DNA of 33,156 nt from Clostridiaceae bacterium (GCA_018378255.1 JAGZXV010000039.1:1-33156); one strand, 5' to 3'. Shown: positions 15,737 through 24,430, counted from the stretch's first letter. Translations and numbers: made by a program. Notes: generated by a model from the sequence alone, not told the origin.

Positions 15737-16496
15737 GAACATCTTTATAAGTTGCCGCCAATTCATAAACTCTTTTCCTGGTAGAATCGGCAAGAGAGGC
15801 TGTGTATTCCAACCCTTCCATCGTTCCGCCGCCCGACTTTTTCGCCGCCGCAACGGCCAGGGCGTCTCTGTCCTTCATCCATTTTCTCTCTTCCTGAATC
15901 AGCTCTTCTTTTTCATCCAGTTCCCCAATGATGGCGCCGTATAATAAATTCAATTCCCCATCCCACAGCTTTAATTCCGTATCTGCCGTTGCTTTGATGG
16001 AGTTGGTATTGGAATCAGTTTCTTCCTCACGGAGCCGTTTGATCTGTGCATCCAGTTCCGCCAGCCGGTTTTCATATGCGTTGGTTTCTGGTCCGGCTGC
16101 CTCCGCAATGCCTGTTACTTCAGTATCTTCCGCTACTGTAAACACCCTTGTCTCAGGCTTTATCTCCTCTTTTGCTTTTCCGTTTAAAGCCTCCGTCCGC
16201 TGTTCCGCTCTTGTCTCGGCAGGGGATATGATGGTTTCTCCAATGGTTTCCATGGCGGCTTCAGGCATGGGAGCCGCTTCTGCCATCCTTGTGCCGGCGG
16301 TTTCCTCAGGCGTGGTCATACTATCTTCCTTTTCATCTTTCAGTCCAGACAAATCGACTGCTTCCGGAATGGAAGCAGTCGTGGCAGCCATCTGCAGCTG
16401 CTGGCTCTTTACTAATTTATTGGTATAATTGGTAGTGGCAACGCCGATCACGATGATAGCGGCGATCACATACCAGATTCCATAATTCCTTTTCAT
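15726..16496 (-). CDS. Membrane-anchored LprI-like (DUF1311) envelope protein
   Basis: This is a 256-residue protein with an N-terminal membrane anchor (about residues 7-22), then a long low-complexity linker rich in Ala, Glu, Thr and Pro (about 40-150). A C-terminal domain spans about 171-256. That domain follows the LprI/DUF1311 pattern: ADTELKLWDGELNLLYG, RKWMKDRDALAVAAA, GGTMEGLEY and STRKRVYELAATY. The family includes periplasmic or surface proteins, some of which inhibit lysozyme. The cysteines usual in such domains are replaced by Ala or Ser here. The ATG has GGGAG upstream. It is preceded by a 179-base gap with two small hairpins and appears to be its own unit. A lysozyme-related role is only an inference. 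Confidence 0.75.
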   Translation of the reverse strand: MKRNYGIWYVIAAIIVIGVATTNYTNKLVKSQQLQMAATTASIPEAVDLSGLKDEKEDSMTTPEETAGTRMAEAAPMPEAAMETIGETIISPAETRAEQRTEALNGKAKEEIKPETRVFTVAEDTEVTGIAEAAGPETNAYENRLAELDAQIKRLREEETDSNTNSIKATADTELKLWDGELNLLYGAIIGELDEKEELIQEERKWMKDRDALAVAAAKKSGGGTMEGLEYTASLADSTRKRVYELAATYKDVLDN

Positions 16497-16521
16497 GGGA
16501 ATTCTCCCTTCCTACCTTGTT

Positions 16522-16575
16522 GCAGGAAATCCGATATCCTGCGTTGAATCCCGGTCCGCTGCATGATCCTGCAGC
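16522..16575 (-). promoter_or_regulatory. Two small hairpins in the leader of the LprI-like gene
   Basis: Upstream of the LprI-like start the minus strand can form GCTGCA/TGCAGC (16570-16575 with 16558-16563) and GCAGGA/TCCTGC (16537-16542 with 16522-16527), each six base pairs with short loops. No T run follows either one. The remainder of the 179-base gap shows no gene. Confidence 0.3.
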
Positions 16576-16675
16576 ATTCAGAAACTCATTATTTTCAATT
16601 TTAAAATATCATAAAAAAGGCCGAAAAGGAATAGGAAACCACAATTAGTAATATTTTGTAAGATTAACTTAATGA

Positions 16676-17158
16676 TTATACGGCCAGCCCAGTATCCGTC
16701 ATCAGATCGCTGCCGTCGGCGGCACTGGTGGCCAGCTGGTCACACCTCTCATTCTGGGGATGGCCTGCATGTCCTTTAACCCATAAAAATTTTACATCGT
16801 GGGGTTCCTTCGCTTTTAAAAGGCGTTCCCACAGGTCAATATTCTTCACCGGGCCGCTCTTTCCCCGTTTCCAGTTGTTCTTGATCCAGTTATCGATCCA
16901 TCCCTGGTTAAACGCATCCGTTAAATACTTGGAATCCGAATACAGTTCTACCTGACAAGGCCGGTTCAATGCCTCAAGGCCGACGATTGCCGCCATAAGC
17001 TCCATCCGGTTGTTGGTTGTCCGTTTATATCCTCCAGACATCACCTTTTCATGCAGCTGTCCTTTGCTGTCCATAAACTGAAGCACCGCTCCATAACCGC
17101 CTGGCCCATCCGGGTTGCCTCTGGCCGATCCGTCTGTGTATAACTGTACTTTTGTCAT
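16676..17158 (-). CDS. rnhA: Ribonuclease HI
   Basis: This enzyme degrades the RNA strand of RNA-DNA hybrids. The 160-residue protein carries the catalytic acidic set Asp9 (YTDGSARGNP), Glu53 (NNRMELMAA), Asp75 (YSDSKYLTDA) and Asp140 (NERCDQLA), together with GHAGHPQNE. The ATG at 17158 is chosen because AAGGAGA stands nine bases upstream and the protein then starts at MTKVQLYTDG; a reading nine codons longer has no such site. The gap to the beta-CASP hydrolase gene upstream is 14 bases, so the two are co-transcribed. Confidence 0.96.
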   Translation of the reverse strand: MTKVQLYTDGSARGNPDGPGGYGAVLQFMDSKGQLHEKVMSGGYKRTTNNRMELMAAIVGLEALNRPCQVELYSDSKYLTDAFNQGWIDNWIKNNWKRGKSGPVKNIDLWERLLKAKEPHDVKFLWVKGHAGHPQNERCDQLATSAADGSDLMTDTGLAV

Positions 17159-17172
17159 TGCTTTTTGTCTCC

Positions 17173-18774
17173 TTATCTGTCCCATTTATCGCATAATGCA
17201 TTAATCTGATCTGCAAACCTTGCCAGATCCTTATTGGCGCCGCCCTCATTGCGCAGAATAACCCGGCGCAGGCGTTCACCGGCAGCAACCAGCCGGGCAA
17301 AGACGCCGGCTGCCTTTCTCACTGCAGCGGTTTCTTTGTTCACCGGAATTCCCTTAGTAACAGTGAGCCATCTGCCCTGAAGCAGGTCATAGCTGGAACC
17401 GCTGAACGGGGCCGCAGCGTTGAATCCATGCTCTTCTCTCAACGTCCGGACGAAAATATCACAAACTGCATCATCGCCGTGGACGGCGAACACCTGTTTC
17501 GGTTTTTCCTCGTATGCATTGATCCATGCCAGCAGACCATCCCTGTCCGCATGGCCGCTGATGCCCTCAAGGGATTCGATATGGGCTTCCACATCAATCG
17601 TTTCACCGAACAGCTTCACTTCCCGGTTTCCGTCCATCAGGCTCCGCCCAAGAGTTCCCACCGCCTGGTATCCTGCAAATACAATGGTGCACTCCCTGCG
17701 CCACAGGTTATGTTTCAAATGATGGCGGATACGTCCGGCATCACACATGCCCGATGCTGAAATAATAACTTTAGGCTTTGTATCAAAGTTGATATTCTTG
17801 GATTCATCACTTGTGATGGACAATTTAAGTCCTGGAAACGATATGGGGTTGATTCCCATCTCCACCAGCTGCTTCGTCTCTTCATCATAACAGCGGAGAA
17901 GATTCTCTTTAAATACATGAGTGGCCTCCACAGCCAGAGGGCTATCCACATAGACTTCAAAGTTATCATGGCCGTGAATCATGTGGTCTAATTTTATCTT
18001 TCTGAGGAAATATAAAAGTTCCTGTGTACGGCCGACTGCAAAGGCCGGAATCACCACATTGCCCCCTCTGTCTAAGGTTTCCTGGATGATGCGGGTGAGC
18101 TCGGTAATGTGATCCTTGGTATGAACGTGATTTCTGTCGCCATAAGTGCACTCCATCACCACATAGTCGGCTTCTTTAATATACTGGGGATCGCGGATCA
18201 GAGGCTTATTGAAGTTGCCGATATCTCCGGAAAATACGATTTTCTTCGTTTCTCCGTCTTCTGTTATCCACACTTCAATGGACGCCGATCCGAACAGATG
18301 GCCCGCATCCGTAAAACGGACTCTTACGCCTTCCGCTAAATCCACCAGTTCATCGTATTCATATGTTTCGAAATGCTGTAAAACCCCCAGTGCGTCATTC
18401 ATTTCATACAGGGGAGGAACTTCCGGGCTGCCTGCTCTTCTGGCTTTCCGGTTTTTCCATTCAGCCTCCATCTCCTGAATATGGGCACTATCCTTTAACA
18501 TAATATTACATAAATCCCCGGTCGCAACCGTTGTCACGACCTTGCCCCTGAATCCCCTGGCATAGAGCAGCGGAAGAAGTCCCGCATGGTCAATGTGCGC
18601 ATGGGTGAGCAGCACATAGTCAACCTCTGAATAGCTGATTGGCAGTTCCACATTTTCGTAAACATTCAGCCCCTGCTCCATCCCGTAGTCCACCAGGATA
18701 TTGGCGTGTTCTGTCTCCAAACAGTGACAGCTTCCGGTCACTTCATGATCTGCCCCAATAAATGTAAGCTTCAT
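17173..18774 (-). CDS. Beta-CASP metallo-beta-lactamase-fold RNase (CPSF73/YSH1-like)
   Basis: This predicted zinc-dependent nuclease has 533 residues. The metallo-beta-lactamase motif THAHIDHAG lies near residues 57-65, followed by FSGDIGNFNKPL. The beta-CASP region contains VVIPAFAVGRTQELL, SASGMCDAGRIRHH and SGHADRDGLLAW, marks of the CPSF73-like RNA-processing nucleases. About 70 extra residues at the C-terminus are not part of the core. It is more like the bacterial YSH1/CPSF-type group than RNase J. The ATG at 18774 has AGGAGGG six bases upstream; starting 12 codons earlier is not supported. A promoter lies at 18809-18838, and rnhA follows in the same transcript. Confidence 0.92.
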   Translation of the reverse strand: MKLTFIGADHEVTGSCHCLETEHANILVDYGMEQGLNVYENVELPISYSEVDYVLLTHAHIDHAGLLPLLYARGFRGKVVTTVATGDLCNIMLKDSAHIQEMEAEWKNRKARRAGSPEVPPLYEMNDALGVLQHFETYEYDELVDLAEGVRVRFTDAGHLFGSASIEVWITEDGETKKIVFSGDIGNFNKPLIRDPQYIKEADYVVMECTYGDRNHVHTKDHITELTRIIQETLDRGGNVVIPAFAVGRTQELLYFLRKIKLDHMIHGHDNFEVYVDSPLAVEATHVFKENLLRCYDEETKQLVEMGINPISFPGLKLSITSDESKNINFDTKPKVIISASGMCDAGRIRHHLKHNLWRRECTIVFAGYQAVGTLGRSLMDGNREVKLFGETIDVEAHIESLEGISGHADRDGLLAWINAYEEKPKQVFAVHGDDAVCDIFVRTLREEHGFNAAAPFSGSSYDLLQGRWLTVTKGIPVNKETAAVRKAAGVFARLVAAGERLRRVILRNEGGANKDLARFADQINALCDKWDR

Positions 18775-18808
18775 AGAATACCCTCCTATGTCTTTTGTCG
18801 TATAATCC

Positions 18809-18838
18809 ATTATAACACTGAATTATATGATTATGCAA
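18809..18838 (-). promoter_or_regulatory. Extended -10 promoter for the beta-CASP/rnhA unit
   Basis: On the minus strand TATAAT (18809-18814) is preceded by TGT, giving an extended -10, and a weak -35 TTGCAT (18833-18838) stands 18 bases upstream, inside the last codons of spoIVA. Confidence 0.5.
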
Positions 18839-20298
18839 ATCATACCTCCATTGCTGTCATTAATTATTTTCTGCAGCGTATCCTGAAGCTTCATCTGGCA
18901 GTCTTCCGTCATCTGGGAAACCTTCGCCTGTATTCCGTCTTCTACGATCTGTTCAATGGATTTTCCGAAAATATTGGTGCTCCAGATTCCGTCATCGCTT
19001 TCTTTGGCGTTCTGTTTAATATAAGCGATTAAATCCTCCGCCTGCTGTTCGCTTCCCACAATCGGAGCGATCTCCGTTTCTATATGAGCTTTTATCAGAT
19101 TGATGGAAGGCGCCTCTGCCTTCATCTTTACTCCGTATTTATTGCCATGCTTGATAACCTGCGGTTCATCCAGCATGATTTCAGAACGGTCAGGCGTCAC
19201 CACCCCATAGCCCTTTAAGCGCACCTGGTTCATGGCATTCTGAACCTTTTCATATTCGGACTGCATTCTGGCCAGATTGGAAAGCGTCTGCATTAACTGG
19301 TATTCTCCCTCAATCGGGATTCCCACATAGTCGCTGAGGATCTGATAATAATAGCTGTCGTCCACATCCACTCCCACGGACACACTGCCATCGGCCATTT
19401 CCATATTCTGCAGTTTCAGCCCTTTCACCGCTTCAGAGGACGGGACCATCACCTCACTGTTTACATCCTTCATATGGGAAACTTTTTTCATGATATCCCT
19501 GACCGTTTGGATCACCTGGCTTTTCAGCCAATGGGTGGCAGGCAGAATTTCCAGCCATTTTGGAATATAAAAATCCATTTCCGTTACCGGAAACTCTTTC
19601 AAAACCCGTTCCAAAATGTGATAAATATCATCTTTTTTCAGTTGTTCACAGTTCACCGGCAGCACAGCAACCTGATATTTCTCCATCAGCTCCCTGGCTA
19701 AGGAAACAGTTTCATCTGAGTAAGGTTTTAAGGAGTTCAGAAGGAGAATAAACGGTTTGCCGAGGCCTTTTAACTCCTGAACTGTTTTTTCTTCCGCAGC
19801 TATGTAATTAGGGCGTTTCAATTCCCCTATGGATCCATCGGTGGTGACCACAATTCCAATGGTGGAATGGTCATTGATTACCTTCCTGGTTCCGATCTCA
19901 GCAGCTTTTGTAAACGGTATCTCATAATCATACCATGGCGTCTTAACCAGGCGTTCCGTATCATTTTCAATGTGTCCGGCCGCGCCTTCCACCATGAATC
20001 CCACACAGTCGATCAGCCTGACCTTGGCCTGAATCCCGTCATCCAGCTTAATTTCCGCCGCTTCTTTAGGAATAAACTTAGGCTCGGTGGTCATAATCGT
20101 CTTGCCGGCAGCGCTCTGGGGCAGTTCATCCCTGGCTCTGGCTTTCTGATGCTCATCTTCGATATCCGGCAGCACCATCAGTTCCATAAAACGCTTGATA
20201 AACGTAGATTTTCCAGTCCTGACGGGACCGACAACTCCTATGTAAATTTCACCTTTTGTTCTGGCTTCAATGTCTTTATAGACATTATAATTTTCCAT
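18823..20298 (-). CDS. spoIVA: Stage IV sporulation protein A (spore coat morphogenetic ATPase)
   Basis: This ATPase polymerises on the forespore surface and forms the base layer on which the spore coat assembles. The 491-residue protein starts MENYNVYKDIEARTKGEIYIGV, has Walker A GPVRTGKS at residues 24-31, followed by VRLIDCVGF and STIGIVVTTDGSIGEL, and ends with the hydrophobic C-terminus GGMICIII typical of SpoIVA. Length and ends match the family. The ATG has AGGGGGT upstream. A candidate sigma-E promoter at 20356-20384 fits mother-cell expression. No terminator separates it from the beta-CASP gene, which has its own promoter. Confidence 0.98.
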   Translation of the reverse strand: MENYNVYKDIEARTKGEIYIGVVGPVRTGKSTFIKRFMELMVLPDIEDEHQKARARDELPQSAAGKTIMTTEPKFIPKEAAEIKLDDGIQAKVRLIDCVGFMVEGAAGHIENDTERLVKTPWYDYEIPFTKAAEIGTRKVINDHSTIGIVVTTDGSIGELKRPNYIAAEEKTVQELKGLGKPFILLLNSLKPYSDETVSLARELMEKYQVAVLPVNCEQLKKDDIYHILERVLKEFPVTEMDFYIPKWLEILPATHWLKSQVIQTVRDIMKKVSHMKDVNSEVMVPSSEAVKGLKLQNMEMADGSVSVGVDVDDSYYYQILSDYVGIPIEGEYQLMQTLSNLARMQSEYEKVQNAMNQVRLKGYGVVTPDRSEIMLDEPQVIKHGNKYGVKMKAEAPSINLIKAHIETEIAPIVGSEQQAEDLIAYIKQNAKESDDGIWSTNIFGKSIEQIVEDGIQAKVSQMTEDCQMKLQDTLQKIINDSNGGMICIII

Positions 20299-20355
20299 AA
20301 AAATACCCCCTGCTATACTTTATTAGCCGCTGTTACAAGCATGCTGTGCTGATAC

Positions 20356-20384
20356 AGTATATGCATAGGGGTATTTCTTTATGT
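20356..20384 (-). promoter_or_regulatory. Candidate sigma-E promoter of spoIVA
   Basis: On the minus strand the -35 region ACATAAA (20378-20384) and -10 region CATATACT (20356-20363) are 14 bases apart. The -10 agrees with all eight positions of CATAYAHT and the -35 with six of seven positions of KMATAWW. It lies about 60 bases before the start codon. Sigma-E control of spoIVA is established in B. subtilis. Confidence 0.7.
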
Positions 20385-20393
20385 AATCTGGTT

Positions 20394-20810
20394 TTACTCT
20401 CCCCGCAGAATTTTTAAGGAACGCTTCGCACGTTCATCAATCGAATACGTCTGGAAGGACATCTTCTTAACTCTGGAAATATCCTTATTGTCCTCAATCT
20501 CTGCGATCTTCACTTTTGTGGCCAGTTCGGTTCCGCTGATATCATCGATATAGTCATAATAGGTGACATCCCTGCGCTTTGTCAACTGTTCAATAGAGTC
20601 CAGCACACGCCGGCTGAATCCTTCTTCTGCAAGTTCTCCTAATGTCAGTTCGGTATCTTCAATCACATCATGAAGCACTGCCACAATCTTTTCATCTTCG
20701 GTATCCATCTTGTCCATAACCCTGATGGCATGGTCCAAATAAGAATTACCATCGGGATCTTTCATCCCATCCAACGCTTTACTGGCAATTTCTATGGCTC
20801 TGTCAAGCAA
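20394..20810 (-). CDS. Small HD-domain hydrolase (RelA/SpoT/Mesh1-like HD fold)
   Basis: This is a single-domain protein of 138 residues. Metal-binding positions are seen as His27 (YLDHAIRVM), His47-Asp48 and Glu51-Asp52 (VLHDVIEDTELT), and a late Asp in KIAEIEDNKDISR. These match the HD hydrolase half of RelA/SpoT and Mesh1 proteins; no synthetase domain is present. It may hydrolyse (p)ppGpp or a related nucleotide, but the substrate is inferred from the fold only. I chose a TTG start at 20810 because GGGGAG lies seven bases upstream; the GTG at 20819 abuts the same ribosome binding site and is too close. It ends about 10 bases before the spoIVA promoter. Confidence 0.85.
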   Translation of the reverse strand: MLDRAIEIASKALDGMKDPDGNSYLDHAIRVMDKMDTEDEKIVAVLHDVIEDTELTLGELAEEGFSRRVLDSIEQLTKRRDVTYYDYIDDISGTELATKVKIAEIEDNKDISRVKKMSFQTYSIDERAKRSLKILRGE

Positions 20811-20880
20811 AAAAATCACTCCCCTCTGAACATTAATCTATACTGATATTTTATCATGGGGGAGTGGAAAAATCCATTAC

Positions 20881-21591
20881 TTATTCACTTAAATACGCTT
20901 TCTTAACTGAATCATTATTCATAAGCTCCTTGGCATCACCGTTGAGGACAATGTTCCCCGTTTCCAAAACATAAGCTTTATGAGCGATGGAGAGAGCTTT
21001 CTTCGCATTCTGTTCCACCAGAAGGACCGTTGTTCCTCCATCGTTGATCTCTTTAATGATATCGAAAATTTCATTGACATAGATCGGTGAAAGGCCCATG
21101 GACGGCTCATCCATGACGATCAGTTTGGGATGGGACATAAGGGCCCGTCCCATAGCCAGCATCTGCTGTTCTCCACCCGACAAGGTGCCTGCCAGCTGGT
21201 TCTTTCTTTCTTCCAAACGCGGAAAACGTTTATAAATCCGTTCCAGCGTCTCTTCCATCTCTGTCTTATCATTTCTTGTATAAGCGCCTAACTTTAAATT
21301 CTCCAATACGGAAAGCTGCGCAAACACGCGGCGTCCCTCCGGCACATGGGCCATGCCCATGGAAACAATCTTATAACCCGGGACTTTAGTTATATTCTGC
21401 CCCTCAAAACGAATGGTTCCTGCAGCGGAGGGAATCAGACCGGTAATCGTATGAAGTATCGTGGTCTTTCCGGCTCCGTTAGCACCGATCAGCGCTACGA
21501 TCTCCCCTTCATTTACCTGAAAAGAGATTCCTTTTATGGCCTGGATCACACCATAATACACTTCCAGATTTTCTATTTCAAGCATAGCCAT
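20881..21591 (-). CDS. livF: Branched-chain amino-acid ABC transporter, ATP-binding protein LivF
   Basis: This is one of the two ATPase subunits that drive the branched-chain amino-acid importer at the inner face of the membrane. The 236-residue protein has Walker A GANGAGKT (36-43), signature LSGGEQQMLAMGRALM, Walker B LIVMDEPSMGLSP and a switch His replaced by the usual EQNAKKAL segment of LivF. The start has GGAGG upstream and lies 12 bases after livG. It is the last gene of the operon. Confidence 0.96.
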   Translation of the reverse strand: MAMLEIENLEVYYGVIQAIKGISFQVNEGEIVALIGANGAGKTTILHTITGLIPSAAGTIRFEGQNITKVPGYKIVSMGMAHVPEGRRVFAQLSVLENLKLGAYTRNDKTEMEETLERIYKRFPRLEERKNQLAGTLSGGEQQMLAMGRALMSHPKLIVMDEPSMGLSPIYVNEIFDIIKEINDGGTTVLLVEQNAKKALSIAHKAYVLETGNIVLNGDAKELMNNDSVKKAYLSE

Positions 21592-21603
21592 AACGTCTTC
21601 CTC

Positions 21604-22362
21604 CTATTCACCCAGATACGCCGTGATGACCTGAGGATCATTCAGTACCTGGCTGGTCTCTCCCTGCGCAAGCACCTGGCCGAAGTTCAATACGGTCAGT
21701 TCCTCACAGATGCCGGAAACCAGTTTCATATCATGCTCAATCAGCAGAATAGTCATATCGAATTGATCCCGTACAAAACGGATCGTATCCATCAGTTCTT
21801 TCGTCTCATTGGGGTTCATGCCTGCAGCCGGTTCATCCAGAAGAAGCAGTTTGGGATCAGTTGCCAGAGCTCTGGCGATCTCTAACTTCCGCTGCTTTCC
21901 ATAAGGAAGATTCGCAGCCTGATAATCAGCCTCTCCGTCCAGGCTGAACACTTTTAAGAGCTCCATCGCCTTTTCATCCATGGCCTTCTCCACAGCATAA
22001 TATCGGGGCAGGCGCAGAATTCCTTCTATGGTGGAATAGACAAAATGGTTATGAAGGCCTGCCTTTACATTGTCCAGCACAGTCAGATCTTTGAACAGGC
22101 GGATGTTCTGGAATGTCCTGGCTATTCCCGCCTTATTGATATCAATAGTCTTACGCCCTGTAATGTTCTTCCCATCCAGGATGATCGATCCCATATTCGG
22201 CTTATAAACTCCGGTAAGCAGGTTAAAAACCGTTGTTTTGCCGGCGCCGTTAGGGCCGATCAGGCCGTAAAGCTGTCCTTTTTTAATCTCTATACTAAAT
22301 CCGTCAACCGCTTTTAAACCGCCAAAAGAGATTCCCAGATTATTCACTTCCAAAAGAGCCAT
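21604..22362 (-). CDS. livG: Branched-chain amino-acid ABC transporter, ATP-binding protein LivG
   Basis: This is the second ATPase subunit of the importer, with 252 residues: Walker A GPNGAGKT (36-43), signature LPYGKQRKLEIARAL, Walker B LLLLDEPAAGMNP and the LIEHDMKLV switch motif. The LivG insert (GRKTIDINKAGIARTFQNIRLF) separates it from LivF. AGGAGGT precedes the ATG and overlaps the end of livM, with only two bases between the genes. Confidence 0.96.
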   Translation of the reverse strand: MALLEVNNLGISFGGLKAVDGFSIEIKKGQLYGLIGPNGAGKTTVFNLLTGVYKPNMGSIILDGKNITGRKTIDINKAGIARTFQNIRLFKDLTVLDNVKAGLHNHFVYSTIEGILRLPRYYAVEKAMDEKAMELLKVFSLDGEADYQAANLPYGKQRKLEIARALATDPKLLLLDEPAAGMNPNETKELMDTIRFVRDQFDMTILLIEHDMKLVSGICEELTVLNFGQVLAQGETSQVLNDPQVITAYLGE

Positions 22363-22364
22363 AA

Positions 22365-23444
22365 TTATTTAACCTCCTTTGCCGGCGCCTTTTTCCCAAA
22401 CATCTTTTTCAGGGAATGGCGTTTTCTAAAGTCAATAATTGCCGGACTCCAGTTGAAAATCATCATAACGATCAATACAATCGCATAGATTAACATACGG
22501 TAGCTGTTAAGCCCTCTCAAAAGTTCAGGCAGCAGAGTGAGCGCAATGGCAGCTATGATGGATCCACGGATATTGCCGATACCGCCTAAAACAACGAATA
22601 CCAGAATCATAATGGACTGGTTATAACCAAAGTTCTTCTGGGTAGCAGATAATGTGGACAGGTTATGGGAATATAAAACTCCCGCCGCACCTGCAAGCGA
22701 TGCCGAGATGGTAAAGGCCATCAGTTTATATTTGGTAATATTGATTCCAATGGATTCCGCTGCGATCCGGTTGTCACGGATGGCCATGATCGCACGTCCG
22801 GAACGGGAATAGATCAGATTCAGTACAATAAACAATGTAATCAGGATCAGGACGAAACCAATTGTAAAGTTGGCATCATTAGGCGTGCCGGTAATACCCT
22901 GCGCACCGTTAATAAGCACTTTTCCATCGGCAGCCATCTTCAGTTCGATGGCGCTCTTCATAGAAAAATGAAATCCGCTGCTGTCCTTCCCAAGATATAT
23001 TACATTGACAATATTCTTAATAATTTCACCAAAGGCGAGAGTAACGATTGCCAGGTAATCCCCCTTCAGTCTCAAAACAGGGATACCTACAATGATTCCT
23101 GCGACTGCCGCACTGGCAGCGCCAATCAGCAGCGCCAGCGTAAACCGGACTGCCGTAACGGGAATTGCTTCCACCATACAGACGGAAAATAAGGAACTGG
23201 CAAATGCGCCCACACACATGAATCCTGCATGTCCCAGGCTCAGTTCTCCCAGAATACCTACAGTCAGGTTCAGGGAAACCGCCAGAATTACGTAGTAACA
23301 GATGGGTACAAGCTGGCCCTTTAACAAACTGGATATATTGCCGGACTTGACCATGACTTCCATTATAATATAAGCGATGATCACAATTGCATATGTAATC
23401 AAATTGGCCTTTGTTATTTTGCTGATTGATTTTTTCTTTTCCAT
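22365..23444 (-). CDS. livM: Branched-chain amino-acid ABC transporter permease LivM
   Basis: This is an integral membrane permease of 359 residues with several hydrophobic helices, the family motifs LSLGHAGFMCVGAFAS and GDYLAIVTLAFGEI, and the late cytoplasmic loop SRSGRAIMAIRDNRIAAESIGIN that contacts the ATPases. The ATG at 23444 follows AAGGTGG by about five bases; an earlier in-frame start eight codons upstream has no ribosome binding site and would overlap livH. The gap from livH is 10 bases. Confidence 0.95.
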   Translation of the reverse strand: MEKKKSISKITKANLITYAIVIIAYIIMEVMVKSGNISSLLKGQLVPICYYVILAVSLNLTVGILGELSLGHAGFMCVGAFASSLFSVCMVEAIPVTAVRFTLALLIGAASAAVAGIIVGIPVLRLKGDYLAIVTLAFGEIIKNIVNVIYLGKDSSGFHFSMKSAIELKMAADGKVLINGAQGITGTPNDANFTIGFVLILITLFIVLNLIYSRSGRAIMAIRDNRIAAESIGINITKYKLMAFTISASLAGAAGVLYSHNLSTLSATQKNFGYNQSIMILVFVVLGGIGNIRGSIIAAIALTLLPELLRGLNSYRMLIYAIVLIVMMIFNWSPAIIDFRKRHSLKKMFGKKAPAKEVK

Positions 23445-23454
23445 CCCAACCACC

Positions 23455-24336
23455 TTAAACCTTTTCATTCATTTTCTTACCCAAAAGACCGGTTGGACGC
23501 ACTAACAGCACTACAATCAACACTGCAAATACAATCGCATCCGCCATCTGAGAAGAAATGTATGCTTTGCTTAAATTCTCAATAATGCCAAGCAGAAGCC
23601 CGCCGATAAATGCCCCCGGAATTGAACCGATACCGCCGAATACAGCGGCTACGAATGCCTTAATACCAGGCATGGCTCCGGTATATGGGGATAAAGATGG
23701 GTAAGCGGAACATAAAAGTACGCCTGCTACCGCCGCAAGGGCTGACCCGATCGCAAACGTCAGCGCGATGGTTCCGTTAACATTGATGCCCATAAGCTGC
23801 GCCGCTCCCTTATCTTCGGAAACCGCCAGCATGGCCTGGCCCGCCTTTGTCTTCTTAATGAAGGTGGTCAATACCACCATAATGATGATACAGGTAATAA
23901 TTGTAACGATGGTTTCTCCTGATATGCTGAGCTGTCCGCCGGCCAGCTTTAAAGGAGCAATCTTCACTACGGAAGTAAAGGACTTGGTTCCAGCCCCGAA
24001 AATCAGCAGTGCAATATTCTGAAGCAGATAGCTGACACCGATCGCTGTGATCAAAACAGCCAGTGGGGATGCCATACGCAGAGGCTTATAAGCCACCCGT
24101 TCAATGGTCATACCTAATACGGTGCATATGACAACAGCCAGTAAGATTCCGACCACAGGAGGAAGTCCCATGGTGCTGACCGTAATAAAAGTAACATAAC
24201 CGCCTATCATAATTACATCGCCATGAGCGAAATTCAGCATCTTGGCAATACCATAAACCATGGTATATCCCAATGCAATCAAGGCATATACACTTCCCAG
24301 ACTGACACCGTTGATAAAATAGGAAATAAAGCTCAT
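23455..24336 (-). CDS. livH: Branched-chain amino-acid ABC transporter permease LivH
   Basis: This is the partner permease, 293 residues. It starts with FINGVSLGSVYALIALGYTMVYG and LNFAHGDVIMIGGYV, hallmarks of LivH, and contains the coupling loop KTKAGQAMLAVSEDKGAAQLMGIN. The ATG at 24336 has AGAGGTG six bases upstream; a GTG three codons earlier overlaps that site and is rejected. A separate promoter lies at 24393-24421, after the terminator that follows livJ, so the membrane components can be made at a different level from the binding protein. Confidence 0.95.
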   Translation of the reverse strand: MSFISYFINGVSLGSVYALIALGYTMVYGIAKMLNFAHGDVIMIGGYVTFITVSTMGLPPVVGILLAVVICTVLGMTIERVAYKPLRMASPLAVLITAIGVSYLLQNIALLIFGAGTKSFTSVVKIAPLKLAGGQLSISGETIVTIITCIIIMVVLTTFIKKTKAGQAMLAVSEDKGAAQLMGINVNGTIALTFAIGSALAAVAGVLLCSAYPSLSPYTGAMPGIKAFVAAVFGGIGSIPGAFIGGLLLGIIENLSKAYISSQMADAIVFAVLIVVLLVRPTGLLGKKMNEKV

Positions 24337-24392
24337 AAGAAACACCTCTTTAGTTTATTTGTAAATACTTACTTAAAAACCATATGTGAGGA

Positions 24393-24421
24393 ATTATATC
24401 ATAGGAAACTTGCCAATACAA
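24393..24421 (-). promoter_or_regulatory. Extended -10 promoter for livHMGF
   Basis: On the minus strand TATAAT (24393-24398) is preceded by TGA, forming an extended -10. A weak -35 TTGTAT (24416-24421) is 17 bases upstream. It lies between the livJ terminator and livH. Confidence 0.6.
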
Positions 24422-24430
24422 TCTTTTTTT

